Shown: in pieces, positions 23,040 to 35,802 of the stretch
Layout of the letters: the number at the start of each line of letters is the position of its first letter
Position numbering within the stretch: position 1 is the first letter of the stretch
NCBI RefSeq assembly: GCF_041734735.1
Contig: NC_134880.1
Coordinates: 32,643,844-32,707,843, forward strand
DNA length: 64,000 nucleotides
Reading direction: 5' to 3'
Source: Babylonia areolata
Lineage: Eukaryota > Mollusca > Gastropoda > Neogastropoda > Buccinidae
Notes under the pieces: generated by a model
Databases searched by the model: none
What the model was told of the DNA's origin: nothing
Seen by the model: only the letters and a program-made list of their open reading frames with translations
Translations under genes and position numbers: made by a program

Positions 23040-25880
23040 CAACCAAGCAGGGACTTTGTCTAGGCATCTTGAATATAAACAATGCAACAAACAAGAAGGA
23101 AGAAAGTGCTACCATCCTTCATAACTGATAATCACTTTCATCTTTTCTGCTTTGCTGAATCTCGGCTGGCTTCTCTCCTTTCAGATGCTGAAATTGACAT
23201 GGCAGGATATTAAATTATCTGATCAGACCCAACGAAACCCAGAACTACAAGTTTACTTATATATTTTGCATCCTGGTTAAATTGTAAAAGACTAAGTAAT
23301 CTTGAAGCTTATAATATAGAATCAGTATGGGTTGAAATTAAGATAAATGGTAATAAACCTCTTTTAATAGGATTTTTATATAGAAACCCATCTGATAATA
23401 CATATTGGGAGGATAGGTTTAGTTCTGTTATGGATGAAGTGATAATATTTAATTATGAAACTACTATTTTGGGAGATAAATTTAGATTTATAAAAACCCA
23501 AACCAAAATGGTATCAGAACTATTCAGTTAAGATTTACAAAAACCCAAACCAAAATCATATTAAACTACTCCATGCATAGCCTAGAACAATTGGTCGACA
23601 AACCAACACTGTAACTGAAAGCACATACACTTTAATAGATCACATTTATACAAATACAATACAAAACATTGTTGAGGTGTGTGTTCCACCACATGTCTGT
23701 AGTCATCATTACCCTATTTCAGTATTTGTTTTACATGGTTCAGAATTAGTGTTTAAATTCCAAAGGTAGGACATAAAGTTATATTTTATAGAAATTTTAA
23801 GAACTTCATTGAAGATGTTTTTCTTTCAGATCTAGCAATCTTGCCTTTAGATTACATATATCAGACAAGAGATCCTGATCAAGCAGTTCAATTCTGGATA
23901 AATGCATTCTTTTCTGTATACAATAAACATGCACCGTTTGTGAGGAAAAGAGAAGACAAGAAACAAAACCACCATGGATAACAAAAGGAATTGACTTTGA
24001 AATACATTGTAGACATTATCTAAATATCTATGGAACAAGGGAACAATTTAAGAAACAGAGAAATAAGGAAAATACAATGAAACGTAAATCAAAATGTAAC
24101 TTTTTCAAAATATGATAGTTTCCACAAAAGATACTTGTAAAATCTGGAAAGCCATTAATATGTGGAATAATGCGTGAAGAAACCAACACTTTATCACCGA
24201 CATAACAGCAGATCACTTGAATAATCATTTTGTAAACGTTTTTGATAAAAATATATCAAAAAGACAGAACCAGTGAAAATGACCTTTGTAATTCAAAACA
24301 GTATGTTAATTCAAAGGAAATTTATGTTCCATTTAGTCTCCAACCGATGAGGGTCTTAGATGTTAGTAATCATGTGAGAGTTTATCACTGCTGAAACAGT
24401 CTGGCAGGCATGATTTGGACGGGTTGGATGGAAGGATATTTAAGCTTTCTTCCCCTGTTATTGTTGATACACTGACATATCTTTATAATTTGTGTATCAA
24501 TAAGAAATATTTTCCTTTGAAATTCAAGCAAGCTAGAGTCATTCCTCTCTGCAAATCAGGTGATTCTTCTGATCCATCAAACTATAGACCAATTCATGTC
24601 TGTTTTTATCAAACTTATCGAAAAACACTTGCAAAAAGCTTTGTATACTTATCTTGTCAATAACCAATTAATCTATGATCAGTCTGATTTTCTTGAAAAA
24701 CATTCTTGCCACACTGCTCTCACACAACTTACTGACAGTATTTTGCATAACAGTAATGAAAGTAAGTTCACAGGTCTTCTTTTTATAGATTTTGAAAAAG
24801 CTTTTGATGTAATCAGTCATTCTTTGTTAATTCATAAATTACAAGTTTATGATTTAAACTTGATTTTACTCATAGAATCTCTTTCCGACAGGAAACAGTA
24901 GCAGTCAATAATCAAACCTCAAAATTGAAATCAATCAAACATGGAGTACCACAGGGATCCTTCTTAGGGTCAGTAATTATTATTTTCTTTTTATGTTAAT
25001 GACTTGCCTTGTTCCATGACATGTAAATGTAAAATGTTTGCAGATGACACTACACTTCATTTAAGCAATTCAGATGCCTGTTATATTTCAGATGATCTTC
25101 AAGACAACATTCAGAAACTTAGTGAATGGACACAATTAAATCATAGTCCTTAAACACACAGAAAAGTAAATTCATGTATGTAGCAGCATGACAAAAAAGA
25201 CAAAGGATGAAACACATATTCAAACCATGTTTCCTTGGGGAAGACAGTATTGAAGAGGTAGAATCACATTAAATTTTGGGTGTCTTTATTGACTAAGATC
25301 TCTCTTGGACTGACCATATAATTTATTCAGGAAAACATCTCTCCAGCGAAATATGTCGGTCAGCGAAAATAAAAAAGGATCCTTGACGTTCATTCACGAA
25401 GCTTTTTTTTTTTTTTTCTGTGCTCATGTTTTGCCAATCATCAATTATGCATCAGCTCTATGGAACAACTGTAGCGATACAGACAGAAAATGTATTCATC
25501 GGATATATAAAAGAGTATAGTATTCTTGAAGTTGAGCTCCCTGACCCATATGGATTATAAACTACTTAATGTATTATCTTTCCACAACAGGCAGTTCTTC
25601 AACAAGGATGTTTACATGTTTAATGTGATCCATGGAAATGCTCCCAAAAAGATAACAGAAACTTTTGAAACTAATGACTACAGACACAACCATATTTTAT
25701 GTATACCTAGACCTAGAAACAACCTTTATTAATCCAGCTTCCTATACTCTGGTAGAAATCTGTTGAATAACCTTCCACTTGTTTTAACTTCCTGCAGTTT
25801 TTTCCCTTGATTTTCGATCACTGGTGATCAATGGAAAATTATCGGAAATCATCATACATAAAAACATCTGTTTGTTAACA
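23040..25880 (+). mobile_element. CR1/L2-like LINE, decayed
   Basis: Plus-strand RT pieces appear in order: 24415-24663 (QARVIPLCKSGDSSDPSNYRP), 24560-24901 (GLLFIDFEKAFDVISHSLLI, motif A), then gtaccacagggatcc near 24941 encoding VPQGS, and tttgcagatgac near 25037 encoding FADD (motif C). The C-terminal frame 25526-25732 carries FFNKDVYMFNVIHGNAPK. An upstream region from about 23040 is likely the endonuclease remnant but is too degraded to read. Many stops, including a T-run insertion near 25405, mark it as old. Confidence 0.75.
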
Positions 25881-26124
25881 AAAGCCATCATTCACTAAAC
25901 AGACACAAATCTCATGAAAAAAAATATTAAAGAATTATTGTCCTGAATCAGCTCGAAAGGAGAAGGTCACCACATGCTTTCGCTTCCGACGCCATCTTGA
26001 ATTTTGTCCTTTGACCCAGCATGTACTCGCCAGTTTTTCCTGCAATATGACTTCAAAAGATTCTTTCTCGTAAAACTAAGCCTTCAATAGCTCCAATGAA
26101 GACACCTGGGAGCTACAGGATGCC

Positions 26125-26529
26125 ATGTCTGCCAGTGATACAGACGAAGACCCTATCTCACTTCGTCGATTCCAGACCATAGCAGACAATGCCATGCGTG
26201 AGTGTTTCGTTTTCATCATTCAATTTCAGTTAACGAAAGATACCACGGTTGTGATACACAAATGATAAAAACTGGTCACTGGAAATTATTTGTCAGCTTA
26301 TTTTTTGTCTCATCGATCATTTGATAGTCAGTAACATACAAGCATGTAATTCTGCTTCGACACATCACATGCTGGATCTAGCAGACTGACCCAGTTTCTG
26401 CTTGCAGACGAGCAAGTGCTTCACTATGAGAATTCAAGACAAACTGATCAGTTGTACGAACTGTATTGATGTTGTGCTGGTTGTAATCGTGTGTGTCCAT
26501 GATTTATGCATTTTTCAAATGACAGTCTG

Positions 26530-26561
<32 letters not shown>

Positions 26562-26943
26562 CGTTTTTCCCTTGCATGCAAGGTTTTGTGTGTGTGTGCG
26601 TGTGCGTGCATGCAACATGGTAATGCCAGTGGTTAATACATACGTGTGTGTGTGTTTGTGAGTGTGTGCATTATTTTTGGTGCACATTTCCATCAGCTGA
26701 AAAAATGTGATTTTCGCATTTTGTTACAGGAATGCAGGTTACAACATGGAGGATCCAGGGTCACAGAACTCTCTCCCCCCTTTTGAACCTGGAGTCTACC
26801 TGGAGAATGTCAAAACAAGGGCTGACATAACCAATATTTGCAGCCAATGGACATGTTTTTTTATGCAATGCGGAGACAACAAAACTGTTTCATTTCTGTC
26901 AGCAGCTCATACAGTGAATAGATCCAGCTTTGTTCGTTATTGA
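26125..26943 (+). CDS. candidate two-exon small gene, unknown function
   Basis: ATG at 26125 opens 24 codons (MSASDTDEDPISLRRFQTIA...) ending in a good gtgagt donor at 26198. An acceptor at 26736-26737 (aatgcag) restores phase and gives a second exon with PGSQNSLPPFEPGVYLENVK, ending at a TGA at 26941. The predicted product is 92 residues, acidic at the start. A YY1-like gccatcttg lies about 130 bases upstream. I do not recognise a family. It may be a nested host gene, the first exons of a decayed transposase, or chance. Bases 26531-26561 and nearby are TG repeats in the intron. Confidence 0.3.
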
Positions 26944-27107
26944 TTTAAAGTTCTGGAGAAGTTTAGACAAATCAGTGTTAGACAGCCACAACTAGTTAAA
27001 GACAGAAAATATGGGTGGGGTGGACAAAAGTGATAAGATAATCAACAAAATTAATAAAATGCATTACACAAAACAAACAGTGGCAGAAAACTTTTTTTTT
27101 CATTAGT

Positions 27108-27235
27108 TTCAGTTTCAGTTTCAGTAGCTCAAGGAGGCGTCACTGCGTTCGGACAAATCCATATACGCTACACCACATCTGCCAAGCAGATGCCTGACCA
27201 GCAGCATAACCCAAGTCAGGCCTTGAGAAAAAAAT
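27108..27235 (-). mobile_element. SINE B 3' fragment
   Basis: Starts with a repeated cagttt tail and contains ctcaaggaggcgtcactgcg, tgccaagcagatgcctgacc and gtcaggcc, the reverse complement of the 3' segment of the SINE at 15042-15425. Because it ends at an A-rich run, it is 5'-truncated on the minus strand. Confidence 0.8.
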
Positions 27236-27336
27236 AAATAAATAAAATAAAAAAAATAAAAAAAGAACTACTACAATGTACTACTACTAATATGTATAAG
27301 GCGCAAAAACTTGATGAAGTCAACTGTAAGCGTGCA

Positions 27337-27368
<32 letters not shown>

Positions 27369-27914
27369 AAAATTATTAGTATTGCACAAGTAAATGCTCT
27401 TAATTTATTTCAAGATTTCAGAAGAAAAAAACCCCAGACAGTCCATTGACATGACAGATATGGTCAGATAGACTTTACTGAAGAAGTGATAAGACAGCTT
27501 GCAAGTCTGGGTGAATATGAAAAAGTTCCAGAAGCATCTAATAAAAAATATATTCACTAAACATTCTATTTCCCTGGTAAAAAAGAGAGAGAGGGGGTGT
27601 GTGGAAAGAATTGTAAACAAAAATGTTATGCAGAGTTAAAGAAAGAACAAAAAAGAAAACAAAAACTAGTGTGATGTGTCTTACCTGTGGAGACCACCTG
27701 TGCTTTATGGATGGCAGGAGCTGCCTTCTGAGTTTTCTTGTAGGTAAGGTCACACATATATATGTGTGGGACACAATGCAATGATGATAGGGTAGAGGCG
27801 GGGTCTGTTTTTGTTTTTGTTGTTGTTTATTTTATTTTTATTTTGTTTCTACAAGTAAGTGATGACTTCTGAAACAAGTATGTTCAGTTTGTTATTACCA
27901 GTAGTGTTATGACA

Positions 27915-30900
27915 GGGTGGTGGTGGTGTGTCCATCGAGATCGATGATGACCATCGTTGTCATCCAGCTGGGGGATGGGGGGAGGGTGGTGGTGGGGTGG
28001 GGGGGAGGATGCTCATGAATCTATCTGTGAATGCGCAGATGGCTGAATAGTCCAATCTGCGCACGAAATGTTCGCTGACAGTTGGGGCAGACAAAGACAG
28101 GCATATCATTGTCAGGGAGCTTGTTTGCCCGTGACTTTCTGGCCTGCCTCTTCTGAACAGCTGCAGCAGTCCTGTTGGCCTCGCACAACTTGGCGCCTTT
28201 GTGCACAGCAGCGCACCATTTGTCACGGTCCACTGCAGATTCCTCCCAGGAGTCAGGGTTGATATCAAACGCTTTAAGAGAGACTTTCAGAGTATCTCTG
28301 AAGCGCTTCTTTTGACCTCCGTGTGATCTCTTCCCTTGTTGCAGCTCGCCATAGAAGAGCCTTTTGGGCAGCCGATGGTCTGGCATGCGCGCCACGTGCC
28401 CAGCCCAGCGAAGCTGGGACTGCATCAGGATGGTGAAGATGCTGGGAAGGGTGGCTTTTGCGAGCACCTCTGTGTCTGGGGTCTTGTCTTGCCACTTGAT
28501 GTTCAGTAGCTTCCTGAGGCATGTGGGAGTGGTTCAGCTTCTTGGCATGTTGTTGGTACACTGTCCAAGTTTCACAGGCGTACAGTAGTGTGGGTAGAAC
28601 TACTGCTCTGTAGACCTTTAGTTTGGTCTCAAGACTAATGCCTCTTCTGTTCCAGACATTTGCATTGAGTCTACCAAAAGTTGCGCTTGCTCTTGCAATC
28701 CTGACGTCCACGTCATTGTTGATGGTCGCATTTCGTGACAGTGTGCTGCCAAGGTATGTGAACCGCTCCACTGCACTGAGTCTCTGACCGTTGACTGTGA
28801 TGTTGGGCTCAACGTAGGGTTTCCCTGGGGCTGGCTGATGGAGAACTTCAGTTTTCCTCGTGCTGATGGTAAGGCCGAAGTTCCTGCTGGCAGTGGCAAA
28901 CTTGTCGACGCTGAGTTGCATGTCAGCTTCAGATCCAGCGTTGAGGGCACAATCATCAGCAAACAAAAAGTTTCTGATGATGTCTGTCATGACCTTCGTT
29001 TTTGCTTGAAGCCTTCTGAGGTTAAACAACTTGCCATCTGTTCGGTACTTTAGGCCGATTCCAACATCGCCATCTCTGAAGGCGTCAGTAAGCATTGCAG
29101 AGAACATGAGGCTGAACAGCGTTGGAGCCAGGACGCAGCCTTGCTTGACACCATTTGTGACAGGAAAAGGAGCAGATGTTTCGCCTTTGTCCTGGACTCG
29201 AGCCTGCATGCCTTCATGGAATTGGCTGACCAAGGAAATAAATTTCCGAGGGCATCCGTACTTGGCCATGATCTTCCACAGTCCCTCTCTACTCACGGTG
29301 TCGAAGGCCTTAGTGAGGTCGACATAGGTGGAGAACAGATCAGCATTTTGCTCCTGACATTTCTCTTGCAGCTGCCTTGCAGCAAACACCATGTCGGTGG
29401 TTCCGCGCTCTTTCTGGAATCCACATTGGCTCTCGGGCAAATGACCTTGGTCAAGGTGTGCTGTGAGGCGGTTTAGTAGGATCCTGGCAAGTATCTTGCC
29501 TGCGATGGAGAGCAAGGAAATGCCCCGATGGTTATCACAGGCTTGCCGGTTCCCCTTTCGCTTGTACAAGTGAATGATAGATGCATCTTTGAAATCCTGG
29601 GGGATCGTCTCTTCTTTCCACATGAGTGAGTACAGCTGATGGAGCTTCTCAGTCAGCACAGTGCCTCCATCCTTGTAGACCTCTGCTGGTATGGAGTCTG
29701 AGCCAGGTGCTTTGCCACTGGATAGCAGACGGATTGCTTTCTGGGTCTCAAGAGGTGTTGGCGGACCGTCCAGTGCTTTGTTGATGGGGACTTGTGGGAG
29801 ACGGGCTGTGGCTTCATCATTTATGGAGGAAGGGCAATTTAAGACACTGTTGAAGTGCTCAGCCCAGCGTTCGAGAATTTTCTCCTTCTCGGTGATCAAG
29901 GTGTTCCCATCTGCACTGAGGAGGGGGGATGATCCTGAGGATGTGGGGCCATAGACTTCTTTTAAGGCATCATAGAACCTCTTCATATCGTGCCTGTCAG
30001 CATATCCCTGGATCTCATCATCTTTGTCACTCAGCCACTTATCCTGCATCTGGCGTAACTTTTGCTGAACAGTCCTGCGGATGGCATTGTACGCATCCTT
30101 TTTTGATTTGGACTTTGGGTTGCTCAGGTAGGCTTGATGCAGACGGCGTTTCTCATCCAGAAGCTGCTTGATTTCATCACAGTTTTCATCAAACCAGTCT
30201 TTGTGCTTTCTGGTCATGGGTCCCAGGGTCTCTGAAGCTATACTATAGATCAGCTCACGCAGGGTCCTCCAGTCAGACTCCACATTCTGGTTGGAGAGGC
30301 GGATTCCAGACGATCTTCCAGCAGCTCCACAGAGGACTGTTTGATGGTGATGTTTTTCAGCTTAGCGATGTTGAGCCGTTTTGGAGCCTTCTGGCCTTGG
30401 GGGTGTCTCTTGGGCTGGATTCGAATATTCAGCTTCGAGACTACAAGGCGATGGTCTGTCCAACACTCGGCGCCGCACATGGTCTTTGTTACACGTACAT
30501 CTTGCCTATCCCTTTTCCTGATGACATAATCGATGAGATGGCAATGCTTTGAGCGAGGGTGCATCCATGACGTCCTGTTACGGGTAGGGAGGCAGAAAAC
30601 TGTGTTGGTTATTAGCAGTTCGTGCTCTGCACAGGTCTGAAGCAAAAGCAATCCATTTGGGTTGCAGTGGCCCACACCGTGCTTTCCAATCACTCCATCC
30701 CAGGAGATGTAGTCAGAGCCAACCCTAGCATTGAAGTCCCCAAGAATGATGAGCTTGTCTGCTTTAGGGATAGCAGCAATGACAGAGTGAAGGTCCTTGT
30801 AGAACTTTGCCTTCACTTCATCCAGGTTGGTCATGGTTGGGGCGTAGGCACTGAGAATGGTGAGGTGCTTCTGGCCAGATGCCAGTGGGAGTTTCATGGT

Positions 30901-32055
30901 CATAAGCCTATCGTTGACTCCCTTTGGGATTCCAGCTAGCTTGCTGACAAGTGCTGTTTTTACTGCAAAACCAACACCAGCCTCACGTCGCTCTTCGCTT
31001 CCTCATCCACTCCAGAAGAAAGTGTAACCAGATCCCTGTTCACAGAGCTCGCCTTTGCCTGCAAGCCGAGTCTCACTCAAGGCTGCGATGTCAGTGTTGT
31101 ATCTGGCGAGTTCGGATGCAACTAGTGCCGTTCTCCTTTGGGGTCTGTCCGCGTTATCTCTGTCCAGGAGAGTCCTTATGTTCCAAGCACCAATGGTGAG
31201 AGGAATGATCCTTGTTTTTTTCTTTTCTTTCTTGTTGTTTCGACCGTAGTATGCTGGCCAGGGTGATATGGAGCAGGCAATTTTTAGGGCACTTTTTCTA
31301 GCCCCTTCCTCATGCCAGGGAGGTGAGCAGTGCATTCCTAAAGAGGGCTGCTCAGACACTCAGACGGCTGCCGAGCTCCATCGCTGCTCCTGTCAATGAA
31401 GAACGACCCTATGGCCTGAGCCGCCTGCGTGCAGGTCTGCGGCTGCGACTGCCAGTGTACCCACACCTGTTGTTTCGTCGCTCGCCTGTCGCCACAGGAC
31501 TTGGGGGTGATGAAATGATGAAGGATGAAAGGTCATTTTGGATGACTGATGACTTGCGCAATGAGTTTGTTTAAAGTGAAGAGGAGTTGCGCAACGTCGA
31601 CCTCACTCTCTCATCCGGGTCCACCAATTTCCAGTGGCAAGACTAAGTCAAGACGACTGGAGGATGAGCACGGATGCAGTGGATGACCAAGATATCCTTT
31701 CGGTGTCTCATCTTGCTCTCTGCACTCCACAGTGCGTTGCTGTAACCGCCTTCCTCTCCGTTGAACCGATAGGTTTCTTCCACAGATTCTACCGGATCCA
31801 GACTTTGCATGCATGGGTAGACACACCCCGGGGGCCAGCTGCGTGTGGCATGCACACAGCACGGTGGAGCTAGATGGCCGTCGGTGGCTCTCCTGAGCCA
31901 ACGCCCTTTTATGGATCTCCATAAGGGTGTCTAGCCACCCGCCTCACCAGTCCCAGAAGGGAATGGTGGGAGTGCCGGTTTAGTCGCCGGCAACCTGACC
32001 CTGTACAGGTTGTACTGGATTACAAGTTACCAGTAGCAGAACTAATGACCTGACC
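27915..32055 (-). mobile_element. zinc-finger LINE, copy 3, near full length
   Basis: About 4.1 kb on the minus strand. The 5' untranslated region (about 31360-32055) starts at a gacctgacctgac edge shared with copy 4. It then carries the ORF and a very short 3' region ending in a (GGT)n tail, which reads (ACC)n in sense, at 27915-27926. A tgaca direct repeat at both edges (27910-27914, 32056-32060) is a possible short target duplication. It is highly similar to copy 4 at 42734-46239 and keeps about 430 bases of 5' sequence that copy 4 lacks. Confidence 0.88.
28021..31359 (-). pseudogene. endonuclease-RT-zinc finger ORF of LINE copy 3
   Basis: The protein should nick DNA and reverse-transcribe the element RNA. 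Visible parts in order are: an APE endonuclease (DIAALSETRLAGKGE at 31003-31359; LIILGDFNARVG and GAECWTDHRLVVSKLNI at 30250-30903); a linker; RT within 28274-30283 (RLLSSGKAPGSDSIPAEVYK, LFSTYVDLTKAFDTVSREG, GVKQGCVLAPTLFSLMF, FLFADDCALNAG); and a C-terminal C2H2 finger at 28021-28467 (FVCPNCQRTFRA). Frameshifts separate the blocks near 30980, 30265 and 28530, so it is not translatable as one protein. The type matches proteins often annotated craniofacial development protein 2-like; the clade is RTE-like or a relative, not settled. Confidence 0.85.
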
Positions 32056-33490
32056 TGACACAAAGCCAGAATGGAAGGGTGATGACTTTTAAAGATATAT
32101 GCATGGGTTTGTTTGTCTTGTACATTTCTTTAATAGTTTTTTCCTCAGGATGTTTTCTGTACATTCTTTATATACCTTCTTTTTTTCTTCTAAATACATG
32201 TGTAAAAACAAATTGGTTTCTTTTTGACATTCTCTTTGTACCCTCATACCCGTTTATATCCAAAGAACCAAAGCAACTGTTTCCACTGTTAAAACAGGTA
32301 AATTGTTTAGGTGGGAGTAGTTGGTCTATTTTTAGCAACAAATATTTTGTTTTTAAAAAGGAAAATTGACTGTAGTTTGTGAATAATATATATATATATA
32401 TATATATATATTTGTATCCATGGGATGCTACATTAGTGTTAACTGTTTAAACTCGTTTTTTCTGCAAAACAAGATGTCTGTTGTGGTGTACATGACTTTT
32501 GTGATTTGTAGTAATCACTCAGGAAATATAATTGTGATTTTATTCATTGCACTGAACATATGTATTGGTGCACGTGAAAATCATGGATAAGGGTAAAAAT
32601 TCACAAAATGAGATAATAGGTTATCTGAAAGTAGAGAGAATTCTGAATAAATTCAGACACAGAAAACTGAATTCAGTTATCTTTATTAGTTTCTCAGGTA
32701 CATGCATTTGAGTCTCTTGGTGGTCGCTGACATACTTCTCAGAAAATTGGGTTTAAAGTTTGGGAACATTCACATAGTTATTACTTTTTCATAAGAATTT
32801 TCAACAGCAAGTGACTGGTACCAAAATGTCAAGAAAGACTCAGAGAACTTTGAAAATGCGCTCAGTATCACCAAATAATTGCTGATTAGTCAAAATATTA
32901 TCCCAAAATCATGCTCACTAGGTGTAAACACTGAGAAATAAATGGGCGATGTTTCGCATTTTCACACTTCGAAAAGAAAAAAGTATAAAATAAACTACTA
33001 ATCAGAATCACTCCAAACTTTCTGACAATGTACAGGAATGTGTGACCTTTGATCTGCATGAGATGGCTTGTATACATGTGTTATATCTGTACTGCCCCTG
33101 TGGTGACACACCGGAGTATACCTGTATAACACCGTTATTGAAGATAGGCAGGTGATACAAAACAAAACAACATAATAACATAATAGTACTCACCAAATCT
33201 GTCCACACACTTTAGAAACACAATTCAGTCAGTGAATCACATGTGAAGTTTATTCTGTGCACCTTTTGGTTTTCATTGGTCTTCCTGGAGTCCCATAAGT
33301 GAAAAGATACCCAGTAAGGAAGACCTACAAAGTGCAATTAGGTAATGATTAAAATTTTGCCAAATATGAAACTGATAATAATAATAAGAAATCAAGCATA
33401 CACACATACATGAACACACTTACATAAAAAGCATTAGCACACACACACATACACACACACACGCACACGCACACACACACAAACACACTC

Positions 33491-33679
33491 ATGAAATCAT
33501 ACATGCATGCAAACACATGCATGTAATTAACATCATGTATGCACACAGACAGTACACAGGCTGACACAATCATCACACACACACACACACATACTTATGA
33601 AATCATACATGCGTGCAAACACATGCATGTAATTAACATCATGTATGCACACAGACAATACACAGGCTGATACAATCAT

Positions 33680-33741
<62 letters not shown>
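33491..33741. repeat. 106-bp tandem duplication plus (CA)n
   Basis: Two near-identical 106-base units (33491-33596 and 33597-33702, starting atgaaatcatacatg) are embedded in CA repeats from 33438 to 33741. The minus-strand CVCVCV frames here are artefacts. Confidence 0.85.
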
Positions 33742-33744
<3 letters not shown>

Positions 33745-34128
33745 ACAATGACTGCACAAAATAGTCGCAAATAAACACTTGATTACACATTCTCAAGCAT
33801 CTGAAATGCATTATACATTTCTTCGTTTCCTTTACAGACTTATAGACTGTGAAATGTCTCAAACACATTTCAGTAAAGTGTGAAAACATGCCATGATTAT
33901 TGATAATCTTTGACTGGTAGTGAAGGGCTTTCTCAACTGCAGCTTTTGCCTTGTCAGTTTGTTACTAAAAATAGCATCCACTTGTCAACATTGTCACTTG
34001 TTTTACTACTTTTAGGTGGATGTTTCCAACTAGCCGTGTTACCATTTACAGTAATCAAATGACACATGTTATTCCTTTCATGTAAGTAATTCTAGTTCAC
34101 CATAACTTCACAAAATTTTTAAAACGCG

Positions 34129-34413
34129 TCAAACTAAAACTCGAAGCGAAAGCTTTGTGAATGATGGTGACGAACCAAACTTGCCAGAGTCTCTGTGTTC
34201 ATGTTCATCCCCATTCTCCTCCGGCAAAGGTTGGTTTTCTTCATCGTGACTGCTAAAATCATCAATTTCTGATGATTTTTCTTCACCAAAGTATTCTGTC
34301 ACTGCTTCAACAAGTTCTGGCGAGGTGAAATCCATCGTTTCCGACAACAGCTTGGATATCTGCGTCTGGTCAGTTTCTGCATTGCCATTGTGCTTCGTGT
34401 TCGCAAAACACAA
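34129..34413 (-). CDS. hypothetical acidic 94-residue frame
   Basis: The frame reads through ETMDFTSPELVEAVTEYFGE and DDFSSHDEENQPLPEEN. Its composition is strongly acidic and protein-like, unlike the microsatellite frames nearby. An internal ATG gives MDFTSPELVEAV. I recognise no domain. It could be a nested gene exon or the N-terminus of a lost transposase. No partner exon was found. Confidence 0.3.
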   Translation of the reverse strand: MCFANTKHNGNAETDQTQISKLLSETMDFTSPELVEAVTEYFGEEKSSEIDDFSSHDEENQPLPEENGDEHEHRDSGKFGSSPSFTKLSLRVLV

Positions 34414-35800
34414 TCACCATCACCCACTTTAAACAATTATTGTGGCTTTCACATAACATGGAGAGCACTGAAAATCAAGACGTAAACAGTACAAGCGTGC
34501 TACTTTTGGAAATAATTGGAAGTCGGCGATCAAAGTTTTAGCAGTGATGAATCGAGCGTCGGCCAGTGTCTGTAATGGATAAGTCGCTCAGATCACGCGG
34601 TCTCACAAAAAACTTCGAATTACTATGCATAAACACAAAGGGACTGATTGAGAACAGTCTGGAAATAGGACTAGAGACTGTTTACAACCTGGAGGTTATG
34701 TTCTTAAGCTTGACATGCAATTTTTTCTGTTCGAAATTGTGTTCGAAAGTGGGGCAAAAGAGTTTGCTGATATCCTAAAGTTTACTCTCATGTCCCAACA
34801 GGAAAACATTAAAATAAAGTAAAATTATTTTATATTTGTATATAATACTTCGGGACATAGTAGAAAAAAAACATTATAGAATGTGAATATACGAAAAAGT
34901 GAAATTTGATATTTTTAGCCCTTGGTCACTTTCACAGTGTGTAGCGCGAAATGTATGGCTGCGACTTATCCATGATTTTCGCATGCAGCGTCACATACTT
35001 TTGACACAGCACTGGAATTTTGTTTCAGATGAAAGAAAAATGATTACTTTCTCAGTAAACGTTAAAATTGTGAACTTGAGCTGAATATCTTGGATTTTTT
35101 GTTTATTGAGAATAAGAAAAACATTGAAAATGCTCAAAATTTCTAGTGTTAGCAACAGTGGTCAAAGGTCATAAAAATGACCATATTCCACAAGCATTTG
35201 AAAAAACATAATATTTTGAAAGTTTGTTTTATTCTGATGACATTGATATATAGCACATGAAGTTTGGTCCATGAATGCACATTTGGAAAATGCCCCATGA
35301 GAACCACAGCAGAGATGCGGGGATGGAAGGGCGGGCATTCAAGTTTGACATGGTAAGTATATGTATCATCAAACATGGAGTATAATACAAAATCCTCCTT
35401 TTGGTGTCATATACTGTACCATGTCAAACTGATGCAGAATTTAAAGCAAATGGAGAAGGGCAGTGCCTACTGGTTCGCATGAAGTGTTGCGGAAGGGATG
35501 AAATCAATCTTCATTCAATATTAATAATGTACATGGACACAGGAAAGGACATTTTCATAGCAGAAGAATCACAAGGTATGAGATCAGTTATCATAAGACA
35601 GAAGCATAATAAACATGTATGCGATTGTGACATTTTCTTCCTCTGACATTTCTAAATATAACTTTAAACAATCCTCACCAAACATTGTCTTCTTCTGATT
35701 GCATGAAAAATGTACTTCAAAACTGATATATTGTGATGTGTGCTTTGTACCTGCAGAAGAGAGGACATGGGTCTTGTAGGAAATCTTGGAGAAGTACTGT
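34414..35800. other. intronic, nothing recognised
   Basis: AT-rich. Short frames such as 34566-34778 and 35401-35646 have no recognisable motif or consistent splice framing. I see no RNA gene. Confidence 0.4.
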
Positions 35801-35802
35801 TT

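Noticed and set aside
28838-29954. Plus-strand frames opposite LINE copy 3 (and the matching ones at 43605-45796)
   Set aside because: They are antisense shadows of the endonuclease-RT ORF and are conserved only because the LINE copies are.
32566-34991. Inverted match gaaaatcatggataag near 32573 and its complement near 34970, as transposon ends
   Set aside because: Only 16 bases match exactly, which is expected by chance in a window this size, and no target duplication or extended homology surrounds them.
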